DNA of 64,000 nucleotides, taken from Tethya wilhelma (Eukaryota > Porifera > Demospongiae > Tethyida > Tethyidae). This document shows, piece after piece, positions 28,855 to 48,621 of this stretch. The position numbers and the translations under genes were made by a program. The stretch spans positions 16,201,723-16,265,722 of the forward strand of contig CAXIPT010000001.1 of assembly GCA_964030475.1 (NCBI GenBank). Reading direction: 5' to 3'. Within the stretch, counting starts at the first letter, position 1, and each line of letters opens with the position of its first letter. The notes under the pieces are model-generated. The model had not been told where the DNA came from. It worked only from the letters and a program-made list of their open reading frames with translations, and searched no databases.

Positions 28855-31800
28855 ATAACATAATCAGGTATCAAGCAAATCACGTACTGCTTCAATCTCT
28901 TGAGGTTGGCCTGAGTCCATTTGATGCTCTCTTCTTCTGACAGATCATCATTCCACGAGACTGTACGACGCTGCCCTCTCTTTGGTTGTTGCTCCACAGC
29001 AAGTGACTTGTTTCTCTTTGTTCTGTATGAACCTTTGCCTTTCTCAGCATTTGAGAGCCCCTTGCTTACCTTAGTGCTTGGTTCTGCTCTATCGACTTGT
29101 TTCACTTTTCGTTTGCCGACATTTCTCTTGGGCTTTGTCACAGTCGCATTGTCCTCTGACTCTTCCTCCATATCAACCACAATAACAGGTGCTTTGACTC
29201 TTGTACTACGTCTACTGGCTACCCTACGAGCAGGCTCCTTGGTCATCTCCTCCTGGCTATCATCCGTTTCTTTAACTTCATTATCTGAGTGCGACGATGA
29301 CTCTAGTACACTCACCTTCTTTCCAACATTACTCCTTGTTCTCTTTCTGGCTTGAGCTACTTTCTTTATCTCTAGTGCCACTTCAACTTGTGTTTGAGGC
29401 CTAGCTTCTACTGGATGCTGTTTCAATGGCTTTCTTCCCCTAGTCTTGCGCGGAGGGACACTGTCATTATTTTCTATTACGACTTCAGATTCAGAATTCT
29501 CCTTCTCTTTAGCCTTCAACGATACATTTCCTTTCTTTGTTTTGAGCTCAACAGCAGAATCAAGATCACTGCTCTGGCTCGTTCCTTCATCTGTACGCTC
29601 TGTTTTGAGAGGTTCTTTCGGGCGAGTACGTGTCTTTGTAGTAAGAACTACCCTACGTGTACGCCGTCTTTTAGTGGAACTGCTGAGACTAGGAGCGTCA
29701 GATTCACTATCGCAAGATTTTGACTTCAATTGTTCCTTCTTGACGGTTGTTTTCTTAGGCAATTTCTTCACTGGCAGAGGTTCCTCTTCTTCCATTTCTT
29801 TCTGTACTCTAACAGCAGCAGGCGTTTGGGTCAACTCCGAGCCTTCATTTTCATCTATGGTCAGATCAATGACTGGACTACTAAGACCTTTGAGGTTTCC
29901 ATGCATGTCGTAAGAGTAGCTAAACGGAGAATCGTTCAACGTGGGTTTGATGATTCGACCTCTGGATGAGCGCTGGACAGAGTGGACGGAAAGGGTGGCA
30001 TTATTTAGAATGGTTAGGGTGTCAATGGAAATGGGTAGTACCTTGAAGGAAGACAGGACGAGGCTTGAGTCAACTGCCTCTCCAGGTTCCAGTTTGATAT
30101 CCTTCAGTGAGACAGGCAAAGTTGGTGTTTCACAAACAGGAAGTAACGACCTATAGAGAGAAAGAGAAAGAGAGAGAGAAAGAGAGAGTACAGTAAACAG
30201 TCATACTGATATACACCACTCTTACTTCTGCCCTCGTTCACCATCAATATTCACACTGTGCAGCTCTTGAATCAGTGATTCCCATTGGCGTGGGAATCCA
30301 CTGCTGAACTTCTTCAGAATCTTCTTCCCCGTCACAGTCCTCCACATGCCAGTCTTAAGCATTTCCTCTGAGTTGATCTTCCCCATAAGATGGTAGAGAG
30401 AACCGCTCTTGGTTGTGAGCAGAGTGGGCGTTATGCACTCGACAATTGGACCACTACGCCACCAGTTGCCACTGGTGTCTTGACTGCACAAATTATATAG
30501 TGGCACAAAAAATATTATAATGTAGTTCCATTTGCATTGTAATGAGTGATTCTTTCAATAAATACTAGATTTATGCAAGACTTGAGTACTTACTCTTTCA
30601 GTCCATAAAGTATGATGTACCCTCCTGGTACAACACTGAACGACCACTTGCGAAGCATAACCGTTTTCTTTGACGATGTAGTAGCACTGCTCGTACCCTG
30701 TAAGTATTACCATAGATATAGTATTATGGGTATGAAAAAAGTATGTACTGTACATGTGACTAGCACAAGTCTTTGTCTTTACCTTGGAACCTTCCAAGGG
30801 TTCTGTTTGTAAAGCCTGCTGGGATTCAAGACCATTGGCACTGGCTGTTGTAGGAGTTGATTCTGATTGATCAGTTGCCTCCTTGCATTTCTGACCTGAA
30901 ACTGGCTGAACGGGCTGAGCTAGTTGAGTGCCATCCTTTACGGAATGAGCTAATGTGTCGTTTTCTCCATCAGTATCGGCCACCTCAATCACATCACCAT
31001 GTTGCTCTTTCTCCTTTCCACTCACTTTAATCTTGTTCACGTGCACAGAACAAGGTGTAACCTGACGAATCCGTCTACCGCTCCATGGACTGACAATCGG
31101 AGACATATTTTGAGAGCGTGTTTGGCTGCTGTCAACGGGTATTTCTGAAGAGCCACTGGCAGCCAGAGGTACTTGAAGCTGGTGAGTCTCTTCTTGCTGA
31201 ACTACAACAGCTGCTGTGTCGCCGATATTGGACACGGGGTGGGAGTTTACACAAGAGGTGGTTCTTCCTGAGACCATGGGAGTGGGTACCACACCTGAGT
31301 GAACATCCACACCCATCTCAAAGCACATTCTCGGAGGAGGTTGGGTGTGAGTATCGGGTGAAAAGTCCAACATCAATTCCGGTTTAGGTAGCCGACCGGT
31401 CTTGTGACAGGAAGTGGGTGTGGTCAGACAAGAACAGCTAGGATCCTGAGTGCCTTGAGATGTCGGCCGTGTGTGGTGGTGCTCACCGTGAGATGGCGAC
31501 GACGGAAGTTGTTTCTCTCGAGCAAAGCTACCTTGAGGTGTGTGTGACTGAGATGGGATGTTGTAGTGCACGCGGCGTTGAGTAGGAGTGTGGAAATCAC
31601 TACCAGACATCATTGGAGAGGCCCCAACCATAGGTCCATTCACCTGTAGTGACATGCATAAAATTAATATTATCTTTGTCTAAGATCAGAGAGGATTAAA
31701 TTGAGTTATGAGTAACATTGGATAGAGTGCAGCCACAGCCTAAGACCCTGGTCGTTACTAGTCTGGACACCAGACCCTTTCTTGCTAGGTTTTAGGGGGG

Positions 31801-32274
31801 TGGGGAATAGGTGGGGAAAAGGGTCTGGTGCCCAGACTAGGTCGTTACACACCTGCGAGTAGTGAAGTGGGGAAGCAACGGAGGGAAGGTGTCGACAGCT
31901 TCCTGGTCCACAGTGATGAATGGGGGAGTGAGTGGCACCGTAATAGTTGGTGTGAAGATGGGCACTTGGATGACCGTGAATATGATTATGATTAGTGGGC
32001 GGAGATTGACAGCTACACGACCTTCCAGGGCTCGATGGATCATGAGAAGTGCAGTAGTTAGGAGTGGCCGGTCTGTGGGAGTGCAGATGACAACACGATG
32101 AAGAGGGGGGCGATTCAACCTGAAGTTGAAAAAAAAACCATAATTTATGAAAAGGTTGGAAATTATACTAAGCCTAGATCCATCTACCTTTAAAATATTA
32201 AAACAGCGATGTGATAGATGATCTAAGTGATCTCCATTCCCTCGGCTATGACAGAATTCACACGGCTGAGACAT
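27187..32274 (-). CDS. MIS18BP1: MIS18BP1 / KNL2-type centromere protein (SANTA + SANT/Myb)
   Basis: Subunit of the Mis18 complex that licenses CENP-A deposition at centromeres (family knowledge). Ten exons join in frame to 1202 residues: 32188-32274, 31853-32119, 30783-31643, 30594-30697, 30226-30483, 28888-30150, 28170-28482, 27898-28070, 27473-27545, 27187-27396. The SANTA domain spans the exons at 30594-30697 and 30226-30483 (WSFSVVPGGYIILYGLK, then SGNWWRSGPIVEC, SGSLYHLMGK). The SANT/Myb domain spans 28888-30150 to 28170-28482 (VSWNDDLSEEESIKWTQANL, LTPNFWEVVATRLDTGHT, ECSSQYFQ). The conserved C-terminal block AKEGTMKRKRQLRSALEQM ... DDIFDATPYKKKL follows. The middle is long, acidic/basic and disordered. 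The N-terminus has a C-x2-C...H-x3-H-C cluster. It is head-to-head with RAD51 (105 b between start codons). Confidence 0.9.
27627..27766. mobile_element. MITE-like element, copy 1 (CGTATAGCGGG termini)
   Basis: About 140 b with terminal inverted repeats: left tatcgtatagcgggtaaa, right tttacctgctatacggta. It lies in a MIS18BP1 intron, has no coding capacity, and shares termini with copies at 47344-47553 and 47907-48098. The internal stretch cacgtgcatataaac... is similar to the interior of the 47907 copy (inverted). Confidence 0.75.
28810..28851. repeat. (AC)n microsatellite in MIS18BP1 intron
   Basis: Pure AC run of about 42 b, 37 b from the donor of exon 28888-30150. Confidence 0.95.
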
Positions 32275-32379
32275 TCTTCATCTTGAAATGGCGCCTCTCA
32301 AGCTGAGATGTGGATCAATCAGCACATTTTGGCGGGAAAACGTTGAACTTTGAACCCAAACATTTGGCAGTAGAGAGAG
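32275..32379. promoter_or_regulatory. Bidirectional MIS18BP1/RAD51 promoter with E2F-like site
   Basis: Only 105 b separate the two start codons on opposite strands. At 32327-32340 lies TTTTGGCGGGAAAA, a strong match to the E2F consensus (TTTSSCGC/GGCGGGAAA type). Both genes are classic S/G2-phase genes in animals, so shared E2F control is plausible (inference). Confidence 0.8.
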
Positions 32380-34179
<1,800 letters not shown>

Positions 34180-34697
34180 GCACACACTATCAAAACTCTT
34201 TGTTTGTTTCATTGCCGAATATTGTTGCTGGCTACATTCATTGATGCATGTGTGTTGTATAATAATATATAGTATTAACTCTTTGTGCCCATACTAGTTT
34301 TGCTGACACTGTCAGTAGTAGCTACCAAATTATGCTGTCCATAGTTTCAAGAGAGTCAGGATTCTCTGGCGCAATCTTATGGCCACCATATAAACATTGT
34401 GGTAAAACAATAGTTTACTATGACATAATGTTATTATAGTACATCAGGTTTACACAATAATAATTAGTATAAATATTTAGTACATCAGGTTACACAATAA
34501 TTATTAACACTAAGTCTTATAGCTTAGTTTGGATTTTACTTGCATGCATGACTTAGATCATATGTGCTGATCACCATGTGATAAAATACCATAATTATGT
34601 GTCAACAACACAATTTGTGCATTAGAACATGATCATTATGTTCTGGAACACAACAAACAACAATCACTAATTACACACTCTTACTCTGAACAGGCTA
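34180..34697. other. Convergent 3' spacer, RAD51 / aquaglyceroporin
   Basis: AT-rich 518 b with a short internal duplication (agtacatcaggttacacaataat near 34440-34500). It contains no gene that I can support. Confidence 0.6.
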
Positions 34698-35962
34698 TCA
34701 CTTATCCTCTTCTTCTTCATTCTTTTTTTTGCTCGATTTTGCCCGTTTAATAGCCACAGACACCACAAAGTCATTCAGTGCAGCTCCTATGGGTGCTCCA
34801 ATGATTGGCCCAACAATGTATGCCCAAAATCCATTCCTTGGTCCAGGGATAGCCACTCTTCCCCATCCTACACAGGCTGCAAAAATCCTTGGTCCAAAAT
34901 CTCGAGCTGGATTTATGCCAACTTGAGTGAGTGGTGCATATGTGCTGATGAGTATTGCAACTGTGATTCCTATAACAATTGGTACAACAACTTTGTTGTT
35001 TCCCGTCCCAACAGTGCTGTTCTGTTCATCAGTAAGGCAAAAGATTACAAATGCAAGAATACCAGTGGCCCAAGCTTCGACCACCATTGCTCCTACGGGA
35101 GAAATTATCTCCAGATTTCCGTCGATTGAGTGATTGTAAAGAGCCGGGTTCGGGAAGTACTCACCGAAGAGCATGGCAGTGATTTCACTGTTGTTTTCTC
35201 CTCTGATAATATCATAATTCTCTTCAAATTGTGCAATAGCACCACTGTAGAGACCATACATTACTCCTCCTGCAACGATCCCACCAAGCAGTTGTGTTAT
35301 CATGTAAGGAAGGACTCTCTTCCACGAAAATGTTCTCCATCTCACGAGTGCAAAGGCTAATGTAATGGCAGGGTTGAGATGTGCATCGCACACGTGTGCA
35401 GTGCAATAGATGCTCAAACTGACACCCAATCCACAAACTATAGCAACTTGCCACAGTCCAGCATGCGCACCAGTCACAACAGATGAGGCCACCACACTGC
35501 AAATGACAAAGGTGAGGAGAAATGTTCCAATAAACTCACCACCAATATTGATAAACATCCTCGAGAGTTGCCTTGCAAAGCGTCGTCGAAACTGAGAGGC
35601 TTTTTTATCTCTGATTTCCTGAGGCCTCATTCTAATGTTACCAATGAGTGGTTCATCCACTGTATCTTCTTCATCATATTTTGCAACTACAGTTGCACGA
35701 GTCTTTTTACCTTCATCGTTGACAAAATGGACATCCATTTCAAATTGATCTAGTTTCTGACAAAATGAGAAACTGTGATAGTAAACCATCTGACAGCAAC
35801 TTGCCACATGCAGTATTTACCTAGTCAACTATTTACCTGTTGAACACCAGCAACTGTCCTTTTATGAGGCTGGGGACAAGTTATGGATCCACTTGATGGG
35901 TCAAAATTGCATGGCACAATCTGAGAACTCTCTACATCCCCGTATTTGCATTTAGCCGACAT
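34698..35962 (-). CDS. Aquaglyceroporin-like MIP channel
   Basis: Two exons, 35837-35962 and 34698-35756, give 394 residues. The pore half-helices are both present: AHLNPAITLAF and VGINPARDFGPRIF. The Asp after the second NPAR is the signature of the glycerol-conducting GlpF/AQP3-type branch. Six hydrophobic segments are visible (for example FIGTFLLTFVICSVVASSVV, WQVAIVCGLGVSLSIYC, AWATGILAFVIFCL, VPIVIGITVAILISTY). The cytosolic N-terminus is unusually long: about 110 residues precede the first membrane helix, versus about 20-40 in typical members. The C-terminus ends in a Lys/Glu-rich tail. An N-glycosylation sequon (NNS) lies in the loop before the fourth helix. Divergent from RFWD3 with a 244-b spacer. 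Confidence 0.9.
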
Positions 35963-36206
35963 GGTAGCAACAACTAACTATTTAAAGTGATAGATGCTTC
36001 CCTTCATAAGTAACTGTTTGATCCCAGAACTGTACAGGTAGTACATTCATCAGTACACAGACTATCTATGTCTACACTCAGCACACACACAAGTATGGGC
36101 GGGGCTCATTTCAATCATGTGCAAATCCCAAAAATCACATGATCATTTTGGCGGGTTTTTGGGGTAAATTTTAAAAAGCTATAGACCTAGAACCTGACTG
36201 ATTGCT
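35963..36206. promoter_or_regulatory. Divergent promoter, aquaglyceroporin / RFWD3, with E2F-like motif
   Basis: The 244 b between start codons contain TTTTGGCGGG at 36146-36155, the same core as in the RAD51/MIS18BP1 promoter. It lies about 50 b upstream of the RFWD3 start, which suggests E2F control of RFWD3 (inference). Confidence 0.65.
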
Positions 36207-38865
36207 ATGAGCTCAAACAGCGATGAAAATGAGGACGATACATCTTCTGCAGTATCTCTCCATGCAAGTACTAACCCTATTAGTTCCCAAAGTGAACTAA
36301 ATAGACAAAATTCGACTCTCCAGAGTGTAGGGACAAGTAGTTCTACTCTTACTCTAAATGACGCTCACCAAGAAGCTGGTCCATCAGCTGTTTCCACTCG
36401 AACTAGCCATGGGGTCTCTACTCAATCAACTCTAACAGCCTTTAGAACTCCAGTTTTACCTAACTTGGCCAAAGAAGCTCTTGAGAGGCTCAAAAACTCT
36501 AGGCCTGCCAACGAAGAGTCAGATGAAGATGATTTCCAACCACCAAAGAAAAGAAAGTTGGAAGAGAAAGATAGCAAAGAAGAAGATGAGGTAGTGTTTT
36601 TTTGTGTTTATATTTTGAAAGTGCATGTCAAATTAACATGCTTCCTTTGTAACAATATTTTGTACATTAATTTTCAGGGTCAAGTGTGTTCCATATGTTT
36701 TGAGCCATGGTCTAATTCAGGTGCTCATCGTATTGCTTCACTGAAGTGTGGACATCTCTTTGGACATAAGTAAGTTCAAATAACAATACATTTACATGAT
36801 GTGCATAGCTATTTCTTTGTATCCCATAGCTGTATCGACAAGTGGCTGAGAACTCAGTTCAAGTGTCCCCAGTGCAATGCTCTCTCAAAGAAAAGTGACA
36901 TAAGAGTGATCTATGCTAAAGCCATCTCTGTGGTGGACACTACCGATCGTGATCGAGCCTTGAAAGATCTTGAAGCTGAGAAGACCCTTCGTATCAGCGC
37001 ACAGAAAGCTGAAGCTCAGGCTGTGCTACAGCACCAGTTGGCCAGAGCAGAATGCGATCGACTCAAAGATGAAATTCGTCAACTTCGATCTGAGCTCGAG
37101 CATTATGGTTCATCGTCTAGTGGCACAGGTGGTGGGGAGGGTGGAAGAGATGTGGAGATGGTGATTCCTGCTTCCACTGCTGACAGACAGGGAGACTACT
37201 TCTTGAGGAAGAACTTTAGTATATCACAGGTAAATGTAGATGGACATTATCACAGGGTTAATGATGAATGTAAAATATAATTTTGCTTGTAAAACCACCT
37301 CTGCAGCATGGCAATGCTCGTGTGATGGATTACAATGCTCACCAGAGTATGCTACTGGTTTCCAAGCCTTCCAACAATCACTTGCTACCAGGCTATGGTC
37401 TGACTAAGGTACCTCTTACTTCAATATTTCCATTCCCTCAACATTAATAGGGTTTGTTTGTTGTTTTTTTTTTGTTTTTTTTTTACTTCTCTCAGTTGAG
37501 TATGCTCGATACCAGACACAGTGAGTATGTGAGCATCCATTCCAAGCCTCTGAGAGATGTTGCCATCAGTCCTCGAGGAGATGGGATGGTGCTTACTGGA
37601 GCCATGGACAAGACTGCCAAGCTGACCAGTTTACATACTAACTCTGTGGCTCATACGTACGTACAACACTACTAATATCCATTCTATTGACATATCTCAT
37701 CGTTGCTATATTATGACTGACTTGTAGCCTCATACCCAGGCTCTCTCCTTTGACCTTACACTAGGCTAGTTGACTTGTATATATGGTTAAAATTTACCTC
37801 TTTTTTGTTTGTAGTTTCAACTGTTCTTCGACAGTTTGGGCCTGTACTTGGGACCAGGATAGTCCCAGCTATTTCTACTGTGGCCTACAGAATGGAACGC
37901 TCTTGCAGTACGATATCAGAAACCCATCAGATCATGTACAGCAGCTGATGCAGCCAGATGGAGGGGCCTATCCCATCACTTCCCTTGCATATGTGCCACT
38001 GTGCAGAGCTTCAACTCTCAAGTGAGATACACAAAAATAGCTGTGTGAGACAATGTTGCTGAATTGTCATTTTAGTGGGTTATACATCTTTCCCATCATC
38101 ACAGCTGTGGTGGTATAGCGGTGAGCAGTTTAGGTAGCAGTGTCTTCTGGGAGAAGGCTCCATCAAACGATACTTTTACTCCTCATCCCCTAAACACACT
38201 AGCAGAAGGTTGGTAATATCTCATGTATTTCTTGCTTTACATGATATCCATATTATGGATGTACTTCTTTACCCCACACTTGTCAAACCATTCTACAGGT
38301 GCCTGCACTTGTCTTTCATTTGAACCTTTTACAAGACACTTTCTAGCATCATTTAGGCCATCCAAGAGGTCACCACACAACAGGCACATTGTAAGCAAGA
38401 GATTCTAAGCAGTAGTCTAGATATATATGTATGAACTCTTCTTGAAATTTCAACCTTCTGTTCTGCTTTAGTTGTTTCAGATGCACAATGTGCCAGCAGA
38501 CAAGCCATTTCTATGCCAACGAATCCACCAGTTCACAGGTGGCACAGCTCAGAGACTCCTCTCGCGTTCTAGACTCTTCCAGAGACCAGGCAATGATGGA
38601 AAGCTGCTGTCTGCCTATGGAGAAGAAGCTACCAAATCAGTGAGTGTAAATCTAGTCGATCGCAACTGAACTTCATCTTTCTTCTCTACCCTATCTCTGA
38701 TCGTGATAGGTTCAAATATGGGATGTGGCCACCACTCTGAAGCTGCAGCAGCTCACAATGCTTCGTACTCCAGCACTGGACATTCTACCATTTGGTGAGG
38801 AGAACCAACAACTTGGTGTGCTCACAGAAACCAATCTGTTTGTCTACCAGTGGCAGTGGAAGTGA
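36207..38865 (+). CDS. RFWD3: RFWD3 RING/WD40 E3 ubiquitin ligase (FANCW)
   Basis: E3 ligase that ubiquitinates RPA and RAD51 during interstrand-crosslink repair (family knowledge). Ten exons (36207-36590, 36678-36769, 36830-37229, 37307-37408, 37496-37656, 37815-38021, 38105-38208, 38299-38390, 38472-38639, 38710-38865) give 621 residues. The Ser-rich acidic N-terminus is disordered. The RING-HC ([48 protein letters not shown]) is complete. A coiled coil follows ([20 protein letters not shown]...). WD-like blades then run to the end: [58 protein letters not shown], and [15 protein letters not shown] near the C-terminus. The protein is shorter than human RFWD3 (774), mainly in the N-terminal tail, where an SQ (SSQSEL) is visible. 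Confidence 0.95.
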
Positions 38866-39476
38866 ATTAATGTCAACACTTAATTTTTGTCCACAGTACA
38901 TGGTTATTTGACTTATTTCTTTAAAACTTTTTTTCTGCTACAAAATATTCACATACTTGTAATTGCCTGCATAATCCTATGGTAGCACCTATATAATATT
39001 GATGCACTCTTTAAGTATAATATAGTAATGTGTAACATCATTGGATTGAAATATATTATTAGGTGTGTTGGAATGTGTGTTGGTGTGTATGACAATTAAA
39101 GACACAGACAATCTATATAATTATAAGACCATAGAAATCACAAAAAAATTAACATCTATAAATTATTCTTCAAAAACAAAACAAAAAAAGAAAGAAAACT
39201 CAGTGATAGTTATATACTGTTACTGTGTTACACCTGCAGCATGGTATTGTGCAGAATTACATCATTCACACTACATATAATTTCATACTATAATAATACA
39301 AAGCTAAAGTTTTGAGAACCAAAGAAATCAAATATATAACATTTTTTTGTGCTTCTGTACAACAAACAACATTTCTATCAAATACAAATCTCTGTAAGTA
39401 ATAGTGCAACACTAGATTAACGGACAAAGAGAGCACGGATGGACTAACTGGAGAACTAACTTGGAGAAGAGGAGCG
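38866..39476. other. Convergent 3' spacer, RFWD3 / PP2A B56
   Basis: AT-rich, about 610 b, no gene supported. It presumably holds both 3' UTRs and polyadenylation signals. Confidence 0.6.
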
Positions 39477-45333
<5,857 letters not shown>

Positions 45334-45878
45334 GATTGCTACTTTGATCCAACAGGGAGGGCAGTTGTACTGAAAGAAGCTAATGTACTCACCAACTCAC
45401 ATTACACGAATTCCAGTTTTATGAATTTTGATGGTGGCCTCGTGCTGTGCAGTTGTACTACTAAAATACGCAACTCTTCGGTTTTTCCCTCCAAAATAAT
45501 TGGCTTTCAAGCCTCTCTGGCTGATATAAAGAGACCCAGCAAGAGTAGTACCAATACAGTGGCCGAAAATCCTCTATTTTATCGTCCAGTCACCTCAATA
45601 GCGAAGCATCAGAGCTATCTTTGGCACCCCCTACACGAGAATCCTGCCATTTTGTGTGGCCAAAGCGCATTAGTGGCCCACACGTGACGCCATGTGAGTT
45701 AAACACCCCGCCCCGCCCACTCGATCAAACTTGAGCTGAGGACTCAGAGTGGCGCGAAATATTAACAACGCAAACTATATAGCTGTATAGCAATACAAGC
45801 ACAGATCTATGACAATTAAGTGACTATTGTTGCATAATACAATTGCGGATATAATATTTCATACAACCAGAAATTAAG
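45334..45878. promoter_or_regulatory. Spacer between PPP2R5 start and WDR92 stop
   Basis: 545 b containing the PPP2R5 promoter/5' UTR and the WDR92 3' UTR. The motif TGGCGCGAAA at about 45751-45760 is E2F-like. A plus-strand open frame at 45421-45687 has no recognisable product. Confidence 0.5.
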
Positions 45879-46155
45879 TTATATTCTATTGAGCTTGGTA
45901 ACAATGCATATCCGCACAGTTTGATCAAATGAGCAACATGCCAGAAGTCCTTCCTGTATATATATAGAACAGACAAAAATTTAATCAATGAATATCATCA
46001 TAAACAAATGTTTTTAATTTGTGCCTAGGTTTAATGACTACATCTGTTACTCTTGTACATCCTGTCAGCATCGTACACATAAGAATGCAATAGCTGTAGG
46101 TCTACAATGACTATAGATCGACAGCAGCTCAGCTGCTTTGAACGCTTGTCAATAC

Positions 46156-46191
<36 letters not shown>

Positions 46192-48588
46192 GAGGGTGCA
46201 CAACATTAATACCCAAACATCGAAATGTACCTTATCAGTATTCCAGTCCATACTGGAGATTGGTTGAGAGGCAAGAGTGACGTTCTGCAGCAGCGAGACA
46301 GAACCAACCACACCTTCTTCACGACCTTCGCTGTCCTTCTTCACTCGAGAGTCAGGATAAGAGCTGTAGCGAGGAAGATGAAGAAGAAATGAGCACCATT
46401 GACACACACACCTGCACACTTGGCTATCTTACAAGTGATTAGAGTGACCCTTACCACACTGAAGTGCCAGGATTAGGAGGGTTGCATGCAGAGTATGGTT
46501 TACATGCCTCACACTGACTCATAACTTACTATTTCCAGAGATGCACAGCGCCACTTCCAGCAGAAGTCATAAACACATCTCTATTCTGGGGCAAATGCCG
46601 CACACACCACAGTGTGGATGATGACCGCACCTACATGTAGTGCAAGCACACAGGGCAGTTACCATATAGCTCCAAATTTTCATGGTACAATGTTTGATCG
46701 TAAATCATGAAAATTTTCTCCATGAAAATCAGAATTTTAACTGTATATGGGCAATACAATTTCAGAGATAGTGAATCACAAAAATAAGCAAAGATAGACT
46801 TTCACAAATTTTTTGTGCCACAAAAATTCGGAACTATATGGTGTATGGTTACATGGAATTCAAACACTAAAATTGAAATAGCCATTAGCACATACTTATA
46901 CATTGCTCAAGTATTCAATCATTACAAACAGGATGCCAATTAGACCTCAAAAATGAAATTTCTTTCGGCAAAACTAATTAGCATGATGTAATGGCTCTAG
47001 AAGCCATGTAGATGGGGCTAATAGACTGGGGATTTATGCTACCAGATTAGGAGATGTGCAAGACCAGCCCAAAATGACTCCAAAACCACATGCTATATCA
47101 ACAAACACACACTGTATCAAATGTCATAAATCCTGCTAAGAGAAATTTCTCGTAATTGGCTGTAGTTTCCAATCTATGATAGTTTGGTTGTACATTTATA
47201 ATTCTATTCTCTGTTAGTACTGAAAGCTGGCTGGAGTAAACAATCACCAGATGGCTCTTTTCAAACAGTTTTGCACTTTAAAATAAGCAGGATGATGCCA
47301 ATGTACTATATAGAGAATTTATGAATGGGTCATGATCTGCAAATACCGTATAGCGGGAAATTTTCGTGGGGGAAAATTTTTGCGAATTTCGCGGTTTGGC
47401 AGCTTTCCACGAAAATTTTCCTCCACGAAATTTGTAAGGTACGAGGTCGTCACGTAATGTTAAGACGCAATCCACGAAAATTTTCCCCGTGAATTTCTAT
47501 TCAGGACGAAAACGCCAAAATTTTCCCCCACGAAAAATTCCCGCTATACGGTATTTCACTACATTTCTGGTTGCCACTGCAATACTGAATAGTGGACCCC
47601 ATTTTACTCACCACATGTGGATGGTTTTACTGTAGAGCAAGTGAACTAAAACAGGAGGGAAAAGGGCACCCTGACATTGTCTGGAAACACTTGTAAGTAT
47701 TGGACCATATACCACAGGTCTATTCCTAGGATGTAATCAACCTTTGCAACATCTCTACCGTCCCATTGACTACCAGGCATTTCCTTCTCAGGTCGTATGT
47801 ACCATATTCTATGTACATGTATGTACTGACTCAAATCTGCTATAATTATCATTAATAATTCTATACAATCATTCCTAAGCCCTCTCTGTCCCTTCTCTCT
47901 CTTCCATATGCCATATAGCGGGTAAATTTGGCGGGTTTAAAATTTGGTAAATTCCCATTTTGGGATTATTGGCGATTCAATTCCGTACGCTGCATAGTTT
48001 ATATGGGCGCACGTGCGTATTAAACTGTTTGGCGATTTGAAGAATAATTTGCCAATTCGCCAAATTTAATTCTCGCCAAGTTTACCCGCTATACAGTATT
48101 GCTTTTTACAACTATTACTATAATTATATATAGTAAACTCGTTTATGTTTTATTTTTTTCTTTATTACATAGGCCAGATTTGGCCTGAGGCATGTATACA
48201 TATGTGTGACATTAAAATTTCATCCATTCATTCACTCGTTACTAGAACATCTTCAAGAAACACTTTCTAACCTTTTCTGTTAGGCAAGCAAATCCCTTTG
48301 TTGGGTGTTGTGTTCTTAGATCGTAGAGGTTGAATTTTGACTCAAGTGTTGCTGCTACTAGCTTGTTCATTGGAATGTCCTTGCGATCGAATTCCAGGGA
48401 GCACACCTGCACAAACACCAATGACCACTATAATACAGGCAATAATAATAGACATACTTAATTGTGGGTGTGTATATTGAGGTTTTGTTTAGTTATTGCT
48501 TATGCCATTCACAGAATCTTTTCCCTAGCATAGAATCGCTTCCTTTTATTAATTGTACAAACAATACAAAGGAAACTGCATGGCAATT

Positions 48589-48621
<33 letters not shown>

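Noticed and set aside
28921..29913. Several long plus-strand frames opposite MIS18BP1
   Set aside because: Antisense shadows of the 1.26-kb low-complexity MIS18BP1 exon.
45421..45687. 88-codon plus-strand frame upstream of PPP2R5
   Set aside because: No homologous motif and lies in a promoter region; could be a chance frame.
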